64,000 nucleotides of DNA from an uncultured Bacteroidales bacterium (GCA_937892255.1 CALAUL010000081.1:19224-83223); one strand, 5' to 3'. Positions 44,759-53,536 are shown, numbered from the stretch's first letter. A program made the numbers and translations. The notes: generated by a model not told the origin, from the sequence alone.

Positions 44759-45943
44759 TCATCTGTTTCCCTTCGCTCTGTTATGTGTCTTACACAACAT
44801 CTGACAATTATGTGGCTCTGTTGCTCCTCCTTTGCTCCATGCCGACACGTGGTCTGCGTCCATATCTTTCAGTTCCCATATCTTGATGTTATTGCTGTTG
44901 TTGCCAACGGCACATAATGGACAATTCGAAATACCTCGTGCCTCAGCTTCTGCCCGCTGTTGCTTGTAAATACTTTTCTTTGTTGCCTCATCAAATACTC
45001 TCACATCAAGCAATTTCGTATCTTCACAGCCTCCTAAAAGATACTCAAAGATTCCCTTTCTGCTCTTTACATACGGGTCAGCATACAACTCTTGTACTCT
45101 CTTCCATAATTCCGATGGGTCATAAGCCTTTTTGTGATATGTCTCATATAGTCGCCCCCACTCCAAACCACACATCTCTTTCTCTACTCCACTAAAGATA
45201 CTATTGACCCACTCTATGACACTCGTGAAATAATTCTTCAACTCTGTGATATTGTCATCTCTCCGATGCGCACTCATATACGCTTCTACACTCATTCCCT
45301 TACTACTGCTGACCCATTCAAGTGCTCGTTCTAAGAAATCCTGACGGTTGACTACTCCACTGACGTATGCACTCCACTTCTGCACATTGGCATTTTGCGA
45401 GTTCGAAAATTCCGCTTTTGCAAGGGTTACAAATTGTCCACAATAGACAGCATTATAAACTTCCTGCTGACGAAGCGGCAACCCTACTATGTTGATTGTC
45501 TTAAACCACTCTTTTATCTCCGACTCCTCTCCCTCACATTCATATATGAGTAACGGCGTTGACTCTATCCTAACACGCAAATCCAATGCCAAACCACTGA
45601 AATACTGCTCTATACCATTCTGGTCTTTTATAGCAAACTTCCCCGTCAAAAAACGTCCAATGCTCGTGATACGCTGTTGTCCATCAAGCACTTCAAAACG
45701 ACGTTCTCCATCAGTGTCTATCACAGTATTGAAGTAAATAAGTCCAAGCGGATAACCTTTGAGAATAGAGTCTATAACAGCCACATCTCGTTTGCCATCT
45801 GCATAGATATAGTTGCGCTGATATTCCGGCTGAATAGTCAACTTCCCCGAAAGACCAAAAAGTCCCTTGCCCTCTATCTCATTGTAGACAAAACCCTTGC
45901 AAATATCCGCAACGGTGATGTCTGTGCGTAATGTAGTCTTCAT
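44759..45943 (-). CDS. DUF262-HNH protein (GmrSD-like nuclease)
   Basis: The 394-residue protein combines a DUF262 domain (the GmrS-like, ParB-fold nucleotide-binding part) with a C-terminal HNH nuclease. [10 protein letters not shown] near residue 37 and VLDGQQRI near 86 are the DUF262 signatures. The HNH region has CPLC near 343, then a [12 protein letters not shown] stretch and [14 protein letters not shown] at the C-terminus, so metal and catalytic residues look intact. GmrSD-type proteins cut phage DNA with modified bases; other DUF262-HNH proteins are also defence factors. Here it follows an EcoRI-family adenine methylase by 11 bp, so it may serve as the restriction half of that pair. 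Confidence 0.9.
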   Translation of the reverse strand: MKTTLRTDITVADICKGFVYNEIEGKGLFGLSGKLTIQPEYQRNYIYADGKRDVAVIDSILKGYPLGLIYFNTVIDTDGERRFEVLDGQQRITSIGRFLTGKFAIKDQNGIEQYFSGLALDLRVRIESTPLLIYECEGEESEIKEWFKTINIVGLPLRQQEVYNAVYCGQFVTLAKAEFSNSQNANVQKWSAYVSGVVNRQDFLERALEWVSSSKGMSVEAYMSAHRRDDNITELKNYFTSVIEWVNSIFSGVEKEMCGLEWGRLYETYHKKAYDPSELWKRVQELYADPYVKSRKGIFEYLLGGCEDTKLLDVRVFDEATKKSIYKQQRAEAEARGISNCPLCAVGNNSNNIKIWELKDMDADHVSAWSKGGATEPHNCQMLCKTHNRAKGNR

Positions 45944-45954
45944 AGTGTATTGTG

Positions 45955-47076
45955 TTATTGCTTTTTACGAATTAATATACGTGCGTAGGTTTCTTTCGAC
46001 CCGATTGTAAATCTATGACCATAATTCGGATTATCATCAACATATCTATCCAATCCTTTTATCTCAAACTGCTCAGGACAATACTTATCCAAAAACGATA
46101 TAGGCACACCCATGACACCATCGTAATCACTCGGTATAGCATCAGTATATGGCACCTCTATAGCGTCATAGTTGTCATAGTGCTTATATGATTGTCCCTT
46201 AATCTCCTTATGCTTGCTAAACTTGATATTGTCTTCCATCGTCATGAGCTGCAACGGATTATGACGTCTACCATGTTCAAGATTGGTAAACCACCTTACG
46301 CCTTTCACGCGTATGTATTTAGTATACTGTTTTTTTCTTCCGTATTTGTCATGTGTTTCATCGTCTATTCTCCAACCGGCTGCGTTTAATGGGTATTCGT
46401 CAGGCACACCAAATTCTCTATCTCCGCTGTGTATACTTTCACCCAACCATATCTTATTGTCTCTTATAAGCGGAAATACCTCCTTATACGTTATGGCATT
46501 CATATTCCCAATTATCACAAACGACTTTCCAGCCTCCAATATCCACGCCAAGAACTCTCTAAACAACGAAAACGGCGGGTTCGTAACAATAATATCCGCC
46601 TCATCACGCAGGCGTTTCACCTCCTCACTGCGAAAGTCACCATCTCCCTCCAAATATCTCCACTCTAAATCGTCAATGTCGATACGTCCATTCTCGTTCG
46701 TATCATTCTCAAGTGTAAAAATCTTACCACATATACTACTCTTATCTGCTCTAAATCGTGGATTCTCTGTCTCGAAGAGTGTCGGTTGCCAATCAAGAGG
46801 ATATTTCTTACTCTCAACAGCATAACTCGTGCTGATAAGCTTCTTAAGTCCGAAAGTCTCAAAGTTTTGTGCAAAAAACTTCGTGAAGTTACTCCATTCC
46901 GGATCATCACATGGAAGTAGAATTGTCTTACCCCTAAAGAGATTAGGGTTGTACTCCAAATATGCGTTTATCTCACGCTGTATATCGGCATATTGCGTAT
47001 AGAACTCATCGTTCTTAGCATTCTTCGCCTTTGACAGATTTGCGTTTGCCATAGATTGATAGTCATTTAGTTGCAT
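45955..47076 (-). CDS. Adenine-specific DNA methyltransferase, EcoRI family
   Basis: The protein resembles M.EcoRI, which methylates adenine in GAATTC. Near the N-terminus [19 protein letters not shown] is close to the M.EcoRI start, followed by [20 protein letters not shown] and the catalytic motif IV NPPF in [17 protein letters not shown] near residue 190. I place the start at 47076 (MQLNDYQ); the ATG at 47052 aligns even better with M.EcoRI, while the upstream GTG at 47118 lies in a hairpin and is unlikely. Its recognition site cannot be inferred. It is the first gene of a two-gene unit with the DUF262-HNH gene. Confidence 0.9.
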   Translation of the reverse strand: MQLNDYQSMANANLSKAKNAKNDEFYTQYADIQREINAYLEYNPNLFRGKTILLPCDDPEWSNFTKFFAQNFETFGLKKLISTSYAVESKKYPLDWQPTLFETENPRFRADKSSICGKIFTLENDTNENGRIDIDDLEWRYLEGDGDFRSEEVKRLRDEADIIVTNPPFSLFREFLAWILEAGKSFVIIGNMNAITYKEVFPLIRDNKIWLGESIHSGDREFGVPDEYPLNAAGWRIDDETHDKYGRKKQYTKYIRVKGVRWFTNLEHGRRHNPLQLMTMEDNIKFSKHKEIKGQSYKHYDNYDAIEVPYTDAIPSDYDGVMGVPISFLDKYCPEQFEIKGLDRYVDDNPNYGHRFTIGSKETYARILIRKKQ

Positions 47077-47094
47077 CACTATCAACCCACCGGA

Positions 47095-47116
47095 CATAAA
47101 AAGAGGCGCAAGCCTC
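47095..47116 (-). terminator. Terminator-like hairpin in methylase leader
   Basis: On the minus strand GAGGC (47116-47112), TTGC loop, GCCTC (47107-47103) is followed by TTTTT. It lies about 20 nt before the methylase ATG, that is, upstream of the gene it would attenuate. Confidence 0.55.
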
Positions 47117-47120
47117 ACTA

Positions 47121-47292
47121 ATCACATTCACGGGAAGCCTGAGAAGAAACCCGCCCCATATCATAGTTAAAACTCACGCCATATTTGACGCAAGTATAAA
47201 CATTTGTATGGGAAAGGACTCTACAGACCTACCGCAAATAATATATCCGATTCAATCAAATCAGTTTCTCAGGCTTTTTGAATGAATGTGAT
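47121..47292. repeat. Long imperfect inverted repeat in methylase leader
   Basis: ATCACATTCA (47121-47130) matches the reverse complement of 47283-47292, and AAGCCTGAGAA (47135-47145) that of 47266-47276; 4- and 6-nt unpaired segments separate the blocks. The arms enclose about 120 nt. Read on the minus strand it could close a large RNA fold 4 nt before the terminator-like hairpin. A small mobile element with terminal repeats is the other reading; no target duplication is evident. Confidence 0.65.
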
Positions 47293-47421
47293 AATAGTCA
47301 ATGCTTTGTATTATATGTTTTATTCGTTGTCGGAGACTCAGAACAGTCTACTCGACGTTTGTTCTCATATTCTTATTCTCTGTTAAATGTTTTTTGTCGT
47401 TTAAATCCCAAGCGAAGATAA

Positions 47422-47447
47422 TAAAAAAACATACACTTGTTATGTTT
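47422..47447 (-). terminator. Terminator of paralogue B gene
   Basis: AAACATA (minus, 47447-47441) and TATGTTT (47433-47427) form a short stem followed by TTTT. It lies about 40 bp after the stop at 47486. Confidence 0.5.
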
Positions 47448-47485
47448 GGCATGATAAAACATCAAACTGCCCAATTGCAAAGCGT

Positions 47486-48013
47486 CTATTCCGGAGGACT
47501 TTCGGTGACGTCGTGTAGTGTCATTTCTGTGTCATTCAGTGTGTTATCGACACACGCTGTCGGTATGATGTTTGCCACATTCGACTCCGTCTGTTCCGTA
47601 GTTGTGGTGGTAGAACAGACGTTGCCGACAATCTTCTCTGCGTCAGTCAGAGAACGTATCATCTTGTTGCCCAGCGCATTTCTCGTGTCGCAAATCTCCT
47701 TTTGTGCAAGTTCTTCCATGTAATGAGCCAACATGCAGCCTCTCAGAGTCTTATAATTATATCGCCGTCTCTTTTTCTGAAAGAAGTGCAACTTTTTCTT
47801 ATCCTTCAACGCTTCCAACATAAGCTGTTGAGCCATCACGAAACGAGCTCTGCACTTTAGTTGGGCTTCGGTCTTCATGTCCTTATGCAAGGGCATGAGC
47901 ATGACAGACACCTTGCCGGTGCATGTCACGCGCACGGTGTAACGTCCATCTTTGCGCCATTTGCGCCGAAGCATACCTATTAACTCCTGATTATGTTCTA
48001 TCTTGAATATCAT
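47486..48013 (-). CDS. Small basic protein, paralogue B
   Basis: The 175-residue product is a paralogue of the protein at 14384-14881. Shared features are the start M-I-F-K-I-E, the block EAQLKCRARFVMAQQL, the YNYKTLRGCMLAHYMEE segment and the C-terminus ESPPE. Between them is a variable Ser/Thr-rich stretch. The start at 48013 is set by that homology; the TTG at 48022 lies in the promoter. Family and function are unknown. The -7 box TATATTTG ends 6 nt before the ATG, as in paralogue A. Confidence 0.68.
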   Translation of the reverse strand: MIFKIEHNQELIGMLRRKWRKDGRYTVRVTCTGKVSVMLMPLHKDMKTEAQLKCRARFVMAQQLMLEALKDKKKLHFFQKKRRRYNYKTLRGCMLAHYMEELAQKEICDTRNALGNKMIRSLTDAEKIVGNVCSTTTTTEQTESNVANIIPTACVDNTLNDTEMTLHDVTESPPE

Positions 48014-48019
48014 CGCTGG

Positions 48020-48027
48020 CAAATATA
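48020..48027 (-). promoter_or_regulatory. -7 box 6 nt before the ATG of paralogue B
   Basis: The minus strand reads TATATTTG followed by CCAGCG and the ATG. A transcription start at normal distance would give an almost leaderless mRNA. Confidence 0.6.
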
Positions 48028-48389
48028 ATCGAAAATCCCATATAAAGGCGGTAAGGAATGGATTAAAAGATACTGAAAAACATTTGAGGTATATCTAAAA
48101 GTAGGGTATTGTACCATTATATCCGGCGTCACGCAAGCATAAACTATCGTCTTTTTTGCAAAATGTCGAAAGATAAACGAATCTAAACGCATTTCACAGT
48201 AAATGGAAAACCTTTAAAAATCGTCGGCATAATGGCAAATTTTTGAAGATGAAATCACGTTTAGACAGTCAAAAAAATATGAAGAGAATCTTGTGTGTTG
48301 TGTTTGTCAATAATGCTATTTGAGTGTGATGAAAATGTAAAAGAGAAAATTTTAAATTATATTAATATCAGATATTCAGTAAAATGTAT

Positions 48390-48397
48390 TACTTTTG
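48390..48397 (+). promoter_or_regulatory. -7 box TACTTTTG of ncRNA candidate
   Basis: TACTTTTG fits the TAnnTTTG consensus; the -33 element is not evident. Confidence 0.45.
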
Positions 48398-48401
48398 CAA
48401 A

Positions 48402-48616
48402 CGAATTTTAGTCGGTATCGCAGTATAGTGTGTTGTTATAGATAAACACGTATGTGGTATGTGGAGGATATGACTGAGCAGCAAGAGATACGAACGTTTT
48501 GAATGGCTTGAGGCGGAGGTCAAAGAGATATCAAAAGCATACTTATTTGTAGAAAATAAGTTTTAATTAGGGTTAAAAATTGGAGGAATGCGACGAGAGG
48601 TCGTATTCCTTTTTTC
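48402..48616 (+). ncRNA. Candidate non-coding RNA of about 210 nt
   Basis: A -7 box (48390-48397) starts the segment and a strong terminator (48584-48616) ends it. No long ORF is present. Two tiny frames occur: a 10-codon frame beginning at an ATG after GGAGGAT, and an overlapping 30-codon frame without an ATG. I could not match it to tmRNA, RNase P RNA or SRP RNA signatures; 6S RNA is possible by size only. Confidence 0.35.
48584..48616 (+). terminator. Terminator of ncRNA candidate
   Basis: AGGAATGCGAC (48584-48594) pairs with GTCGTATTCCT (48600-48610; one G-T pair) across a 5-nt loop and is followed by a T-run. Confidence 0.8.
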
Positions 48617-48761
48617 TGTAAGAGACTATGATTGTAGTGTTGGAGAGGGTTGAGTTGGGCGGAGGAGTAGAAAAGTAAGGCTGCGGAGGAGAATGAAGAG
48701 ATTTTTTTCTTTTGAGTATCAACGACAAACGAATTATGAGGAAAATTTAAGGCTGAAATAA

Positions 48762-48792
48762 TTTGCAAATAAGAAAAGAATATCTATCTTTG
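48762..48792 (+). promoter_or_regulatory. tRNA-Asp promoter
   Basis: TTTG at 48762-48765 and TATCTTTG at 48785-48792 are separated by 19 bp; the tRNA begins 39 nt later. Confidence 0.8.
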
Positions 48793-48831
48793 CACTCGTT
48801 ATGACAAACGGACATAACAAACATAAGCGTT

Positions 48832-48905
48832 GGTGTGGTAGTTCAGCTGGTTAGAATACATGCCTGTCACGCATGGGGTCGCGGGTTCGAGTCCCGTCCA
48901 TACCG
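48832..48905 (+). tRNA. tRNA-Asp (GTC)
   Basis: A 74-nt cloverleaf folds with a 7-bp acceptor stem (GGTGTGG with CCATACC), anticodon stem CATGC/GCATG around the loop CTGTCAC with anticodon GTC, the TTCGAGT T-loop, and discriminator G. The 3' CCA is not encoded. Confidence 0.97.
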
Positions 48906-48908
48906 CAA

Positions 48909-48941
48909 AGAGACAACCTGTAATGGATTGTCTCTTTTTTT
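48909..48941 (+). terminator. Terminator after tRNA-Asp
   Basis: AGAGACAA at 48909-48916 pairs with TTGTCTCT at 48928-48935, followed by a T-run. Confidence 0.85.
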
Positions 48942-48981
48942 ACTTCATAGCACTTCGGTACTGCAGAAATAGGATACAACT

Positions 48982-50844
48982 ATGAAAACAAAATTCTTTA
49001 TTCTCTTAGTTTGTACATGCTTAACAACAAACATTATGTCACAGAAAGAAAGAAACGAAATCGAGACACGTTACAAGTGGAATTTGACAGACCTTTATCC
49101 TACACTCGATGAGTGGAGAGCCGAACTCAATGCCCTTACGGCGGAATCGGAAAAGATACGCACTTTCAAAGGTCGCATAGGAGCGTCGGCGGAGGATATG
49201 TATAACTATTTTGATTTTAACAGCAACTTTGGCAAGCGTTTTGCTCGTTTGGCTATCTATGCCTCGTTGCTCTCAGACGAAGACATGCGCGATGCCGACA
49301 ATATGGCACTTTATAAGGAGATAGAGAATCTAAGCATCAACTGTAGTCAGTTGTCGGATTTCGAGTCGGCAGAACTTGCGGAGATACCCGAAGAGACATT
49401 TGAGAAGTACATGCAGCAGAAGCCCGAACTTGCCGCTTACCGCATGAACATCACTAAGATAATACGCCAAAAGGCTCATACGTTGAGTGACAAAGAGGAG
49501 TCGTTGATGTCGAAGACAAGTATCATGGGAGACCCGGCAAATTCGGCTTATAGTGTATTTACCAATGCCGAAATGCCATGGCCTACAATCAAGATATCTG
49601 ATGGCAGTGAAGTGGTTCTTAATCAAGCCGCATTCTCTCAACTTAGAGCTTCGGCGAATGTGGCAGACCGCGAATTGGCATTCAATGAATTTTGGAGCAC
49701 ATGGAAGAAGTTTGAGGGTACATTTGGCGAGCTTATGAACGGCAATATCAAGCAGACACTCTTTTACAGTGTGGCACGCAAGCATAATTCGTCGCTCGAA
49801 GCATCGCTCTATGGCAACAATATACCCACCGATGTATATCACTCACTCATAGAGAGTGCGAACAAACATCTTGATACATTCCATCGTTACTTGAAGCTCA
49901 AACAGCGTCTCATGGGGTTGGAGCAACTCAAATACTCTGACCTCTATGCTCCGGCGGTGAAAGATGTGGAACTCAAATATAGTTACGAAGAGGCGCAAGA
50001 GTTGGTGTTGGAAGCCGTTAAGCCACTCGGCAAGGAGTATGTCGATGTGGTCAAGAGAGCTTTTGACGAACGTTGGATAGACGTATATCCCAACATAGGC
50101 AAGTCGTCGGGAGCATATTCCAATGGCGGAGCATACGATGTGCATCCGTATATCCTCATGAACTACAACGGACAGTATACCTCTGTCGGCACGCTCATAC
50201 ATGAGTTGGGACACACCATGCACAGCTACCTCTCAAACAAGAAACAACCTTACAATACATCGCGTTATGCTATATTCGTTGCCGAGGTGGCTTCTACATT
50301 CAACGAGGCACTTTTGGACCATATCATGTTGCAGAAGATAACCGACAAAGACCAACGTATATCGTTGTTGATGAATATGCTCGATGGCTTTAAAGGAACG
50401 CTCTTCCGTCAGACGCAGTTTGCAGAATTTGAACTTGCCATGCACGAAGCCGGACAGAGGGGAGTGCCGCTGACAGGCAAGACATTCTCAAAGATGTATG
50501 GAGATATAGTGCGTAAATATTACGGTCATGACAAAGATGTCTGCTACGTAGATGAAAAGGTGGATATGGAATGGGCGTTTATACCGCATTTCTACCGTCC
50601 GTTCTATGTATATCAGTACAGCACATCGTTTGTAGCATCGCAGGCGCTTTCAGAGATAGTACTTGGAGGCGACAAAGAGGCGATGGAGCGATATTTGGAA
50701 TTCCTCTCATCGGGAGGCAGCGATTTCCCTATCGAATTGCTCAAGAAAGCCGGTATCGACATGACAACAGCAGAACCATTTGAGAAAGCCATAGAGAAGA
50801 TGAATAAGCTCATGGACGAGATAGAGAAGTTGCTCGAGAGATAG
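48982..50844 (+). CDS. pepF: Oligoendopeptidase F, exported
   Basis: The 620-residue M3 metallopeptidase has a signal-peptide-like start (about 1-20, ending near TTNIMSQ), which suggests export. The zinc motif H-E-x-x-H is in LIHELGHTMHSYL near residue 410, and the third ligand glutamate is probably in VAEVASTFNEALL about 25 residues later. It cleaves short peptides of about 7-17 residues. The gene follows tRNA-Asp and has its own terminator. Confidence 0.94.
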   Translation: MKTKFFILLVCTCLTTNIMSQKERNEIETRYKWNLTDLYPTLDEWRAELNALTAESEKIRTFKGRIGASAEDMYNYFDFNSNFGKRFARLAIYASLLSDEDMRDADNMALYKEIENLSINCSQLSDFESAELAEIPEETFEKYMQQKPELAAYRMNITKIIRQKAHTLSDKEESLMSKTSIMGDPANSAYSVFTNAEMPWPTIKISDGSEVVLNQAAFSQLRASANVADRELAFNEFWSTWKKFEGTFGELMNGNIKQTLFYSVARKHNSSLEASLYGNNIPTDVYHSLIESANKHLDTFHRYLKLKQRLMGLEQLKYSDLYAPAVKDVELKYSYEEAQELVLEAVKPLGKEYVDVVKRAFDERWIDVYPNIGKSSGAYSNGGAYDVHPYILMNYNGQYTSVGTLIHELGHTMHSYLSNKKQPYNTSRYAIFVAEVASTFNEALLDHIMLQKITDKDQRISLLMNMLDGFKGTLFRQTQFAEFELAMHEAGQRGVPLTGKTFSKMYGDIVRKYYGHDKDVCYVDEKVDMEWAFIPHFYRPFYVYQYSTSFVASQALSEIVLGGDKEAMERYLEFLSSGGSDFPIELLKKAGIDMTTAEPFEKAIEKMNKLMDEIEKLLER

Positions 50845-50871
50845 AAAAGAAGATGATAAAATACTCTATAC

Positions 50872-50908
50872 AAAGCCTGTACGAGACATGTTTTCGTACA
50901 GGCTTTTG
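50872..50908 (+). terminator. Terminator after pepF
   Basis: AAAGCCTGTACG (50872-50883) pairs with CGTACAGGCTTT (50895-50906). The stem is 12 bp with a terminal T-run. Confidence 0.85.
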
Positions 50909-50957
50909 TGATAGATGTTGTTTAAAATAAAAATTAATCAGTTCTAATATCCTTTTG

Positions 50958-50988
50958 TTTGCATATTAAAAATAAATACATATCTTTG
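50958..50988 (+). promoter_or_regulatory. rho promoter
   Basis: TTTG at 50958-50961 and TATCTTTG at 50981-50988 with a 19-bp spacer. A second TATCTTTG at 51052-51059 lies in the leader without a clear -33 element. Confidence 0.7.
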
Positions 50989-51038
50989 CCGTATCAATTC
51001 TATGAAGGAGATTTGAATTTATAGAAAGTACAACATCA

Positions 51039-51080
51039 ATGAATAGGTTTCTATCTTTGTGGCTGTTGCGGGTAATGTGA
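51039..51080 (+). CDS. Possible 13-codon leader ORF of rho
   Basis: An ATG frame of 13 codons plus TGA, rich in leucine, lies in the rho leader. E. coli rho also has a leader region with autoregulation. Nothing shows that this one is translated; a -7-like box overlaps it. Confidence 0.25.
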   Translation: MNRFLSLWLLRVM

Positions 51081-51216
51081 TATTGTTGCATTTTGTAATT
51101 ATACAGCAAGAGTCAAAGAGAACAACTTCGCAAGGAAGTGATGTTTGGCTTGAAGATATATTCAGAACGACTTCTAAACCTGATACAATCAAACCACAAA
51201 ATTTTAATCCGTATAT

Positions 51217-53091
51217 ATGTACGACAAAAACGAGCTTGGCAGTAAGCTTCTCCTTGATTTGCGAGTGATAGCAAAAGAACTTGGAATAAGACGAGTAGAG
51301 CAGTACAAGAAGAAGGAGCTAATAGAGAAGATGTTGGAAGTTCAAGGCGGTACACAGACTTCAGCGTCGGAGGCAACAGAAAAAACCGAAGAGAAGACCG
51401 CAGCTGTCAATGTCGAAGAGACTAAGGCAGAGGAAAAGGAGGCTCCAAAAGAGAAAGAGGAGACAGCCGTTGAAAAAGAAGAAACTTCAGGAGGTTTTGA
51501 GGATCTAATAGGAGATATATTCAGATCACATCAAGATAGTAGTGCGCAAGCAGAAACGCCTGCACCGCAGCGTCGTGCGCCTCGTGCCCGTGTGCAACGA
51601 ACAATCACAGTCACCAATAATGCCAAAGATTGGAGAAAGGGTGACGAGATAAAGAAGAGAGACATTCACGCAGTGCCAAAGTCTCCGTATGACAATAACG
51701 AGGAAGGATCGTCGCCATCTAATGTTTCGGAGAGAGTCTCGTCGGCAAGTGCAACAGAGATGCCTCGTCATAGTGAAATGAAGAGCTTCGAGTCGGCGTC
51801 GGAAGAGAAACGCGACGAGGTCAAGACAATGCCAATAGGTGAAATACTCATGCGTCAGGGCGGTAGAAATCCGATGTTCTCGCAGTATAACACAGATGTA
51901 AATAACGCAGAACAACGTCCTTCGTATCAAAATAACTACAACAGATACAACCAGCGCGATGTATATAACTTTGAAAGCCTTATATCGGCAACAGGAGTCT
52001 TGGAACTAATGTCTGACGGATATGGTTTCTTGCGCTCGTCGGACTACAACTATCTCAATTCGCCAGATGACATATACGTGTCGCAGGCACAAATCAAATC
52101 TTACGGTTTGAGAAGCGGTGACACCGTTCAGGGAACTATACGTCCGCCGCGTGAAGGAGAGAAGTTTTTCCCACTCGTCAGAGTAGACAAGATTAACGGC
52201 AAGACACCGGAAGAGGTTCGTGACAGAGTACAGTTTGAACATCTTACACCTATATTCCCTACGGAGAAATTTAAACTATCGCAAGGACGACGTGCCAACG
52301 TTTCGACACGCATTGTCGACTTGTTTTCGCCGATAGGAAAAGGGCAGCGCGGTCTGATAGTAGCACAGCCTAAGACAGGTAAGACTGTTCTCCTCAAGGA
52401 TATAGCAAATGTCATAGCCGAAAATCACCCTGAAGTATATATGATAATATTGCTCATCGACGAACGTCCGGAAGAGGTGACAGATATGGCACGCTCGGTA
52501 AATGCTGAGGTTATTTCATCTACATTCGATGAGCCGGCAGAGCGTCATGTTAAAGTGGCAAATATCGTATTGGACAAGGCGAAGAGAATGGTGGAGTGTG
52601 GTCATGATGTGGTGATACTTCTTGACTCGATAACACGCTTGGCCCGTGCTTACAATACCGTATCTCCGGCATCGGGAAAAGTCCTCTCGGGTGGTGTTGA
52701 CGCCAACGCTCTTCACAAGCCAAAGAGATTCTTCGGTGCGGCTCGTAATATCGAAGATGGAGGTTCGCTCACCATCATCGCAACAGCTCTCACTGATACA
52801 GGTTCTAAGATGGACGATGTAATCTTCGAGGAGTTTAAGGGAACGGGCAACATGGAGCTTCAGCTTGACCGTAAGATTGCCAATAAACGAGTATTCCCGG
52901 CTGTCGATGTCAACATGTCAAGTACTCGTCGCGATGACTTGTTGCATAAGCAAGACACACTCAACAAGATGTGGATTCTCCGCAACAAGGGTTTGTCAGA
53001 TATGAACCCGACGGAGGCGATGTCATTCCTCGTTGACCGCATAAGCAAGACGGTGAACAACGAAGAGTTCCTTCTGACAATGAATTCGTAA
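51217..53091 (+). CDS. rho: Transcription termination factor Rho
   Basis: Rho is the hexameric RNA helicase that terminates transcription. The 624-residue protein is about 200 residues longer than E. coli Rho (419). The N-terminal Rho-N region (about 1-45) is followed by a low-complexity insert (about 45-245) rich in Glu, Lys, Thr, Ser and Asn, with a R-R-A-P-R-A-R basic patch. The RNA-binding S1-like fold then begins near 258 ([15 protein letters not shown]). The ATPase has Walker A PKTGKT near 386-391, Walker [11 protein letters not shown] near 463 and the Q/R-loop regions. A disordered insert in Rho of Bacteroides thetaiotaomicron is reported to promote condensate formation; the insert here is of the same kind. 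Confidence 0.97.
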   Translation: MYDKNELGSKLLLDLRVIAKELGIRRVEQYKKKELIEKMLEVQGGTQTSASEATEKTEEKTAAVNVEETKAEEKEAPKEKEETAVEKEETSGGFEDLIGDIFRSHQDSSAQAETPAPQRRAPRARVQRTITVTNNAKDWRKGDEIKKRDIHAVPKSPYDNNEEGSSPSNVSERVSSASATEMPRHSEMKSFESASEEKRDEVKTMPIGEILMRQGGRNPMFSQYNTDVNNAEQRPSYQNNYNRYNQRDVYNFESLISATGVLELMSDGYGFLRSSDYNYLNSPDDIYVSQAQIKSYGLRSGDTVQGTIRPPREGEKFFPLVRVDKINGKTPEEVRDRVQFEHLTPIFPTEKFKLSQGRRANVSTRIVDLFSPIGKGQRGLIVAQPKTGKTVLLKDIANVIAENHPEVYMIILLIDERPEEVTDMARSVNAEVISSTFDEPAERHVKVANIVLDKAKRMVECGHDVVILLDSITRLARAYNTVSPASGKVLSGGVDANALHKPKRFFGAARNIEDGGSLTIIATALTDTGSKMDDVIFEEFKGTGNMELQLDRKIANKRVFPAVDVNMSSTRRDDLLHKQDTLNKMWILRNKGLSDMNPTEAMSFLVDRISKTVNNEEFLLTMNS

Positions 53092-53112
53092 AGATAGCAC
53101 CTATCTCATTAT

Positions 53113-53148
53113 ATCAAAGCCTCGTCGTTCTGATGGGGCTTTTTTTAT
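53113..53148 (+). terminator. Terminator after rho
   Basis: An AAAGCCTC and GGGGCTTT stem with an 11-nt loop is followed by a run of T, about 25 bp past the rho stop. Confidence 0.7.
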
Positions 53149-53310
53149 TGCTATTGACATACGCAAGAGTAACGATGTGCGACTTGAAATGTACAATCTG
53201 ATTTGCACAGAACGGAGCGCATCGAATATTAGGACAGTGTCGGATAAATGGTCTGTAATAAAAAATTAAATGCTTCTTAAATAAAATGTCAAAGTCACGT
53301 TATTTTATTG

Positions 53311-53318
53311 TATCTTTG
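53311..53318 (+). promoter_or_regulatory. aguA promoter, -7 box
   Basis: TATCTTTG lies 65 nt before the first ATG of the agmatine deiminase gene. No -33 match at standard spacing is evident. Confidence 0.55.
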
Positions 53319-53383
53319 GGGCAAAGCGAGAAGAGAATCAGAAGGCTATTGGTAATATAAACATCAAAAGAGATAAAGAAGAG

Positions 53384-53536
53384 ATGGAATATTTAATGAA
53401 TGACATAGATGATGATAAGGATCGAAGTCTGTCGTTGGAGTGGGAAGGACAGCCGTTTGTGATGGAATATGCAAATGACATAGACTGCGATGTAGTACGA
53501 CGTCTGCCGGCGGAGTGGGAAGAGCAGTCGTTTGTA
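53384..53536 (+). repeat. Diverged tandem duplication at the 5' end of aguA
   Basis: Unit 1 (53384-53461, 78 bp) and unit 2 (53462-53536, 75 bp) both start ATGGAATAT and share the nucleotides for N-D-I-D and for E-W-E-x-Q-x-F-V. Unit 2 belongs to the normal enzyme sequence. Confidence 0.85.

Larger units (their letters stand above)
47077..47485. other. Intergenic region upstream of methylase
   Basis: It holds the terminator-like hairpin, the long inverted repeat and, at 47422-47447, a 7-bp A+T hairpin with a T-run on the minus strand that probably ends the upstream small gene. No TAnnTTTG box is evident for the methylase on the minus strand. Confidence 0.55.
48014..48831. other. 818-bp non-coding region before tRNA-Asp
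   Basis: It holds the paralogue B promoter, an A+T-rich stretch (48180-48390), a possible non-coding transcript (48402-48616), a purine-rich stretch (48620-48720) and the tRNA promoter. I see no supported protein gene. Confidence 0.6.
50845..51216. other. pepF-rho intergenic region
   Basis: This 372-bp gap holds the pepF terminator, the rho promoter and a long rho leader of more than 200 nt with a small ORF (51039-51080). Nothing else is seen. Confidence 0.6.

Noticed and set aside
47121..47160. Resemblance to a TPP riboswitch (CTGAGA followed by ACCCG)
   Set aside because: The second conserved half of the TPP aptamer is absent and the gene downstream is not thiamine-related.
47301..47723. 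140-codon plus-strand ORF opposite paralogue B
   Set aside because: Paralogue B on the minus strand has a homologue in the window and a promoter; this frame has neither.
48484..48567. 30-codon frame in the ncRNA candidate (S-K-R-Y-E-R-F-E-W-L...)
   Set aside because: It has no ATG, GTG or TTG start in frame and no recognised family; kept only as a remark under the ncRNA.
48832..48905. tRNA-Asp as integration site for the 44.7-48 kb accessory genes
   Set aside because: No repeat of the tRNA 3' end was found on the far side and there is no integrase gene; the genes lie on the 5' side of the tRNA.
53170..53225. Possible array with 13-bp spacing after rho
   Set aside because: Only loosely similar tetramers recur and the spacing differs from the 11-bp arrays; expected by chance.
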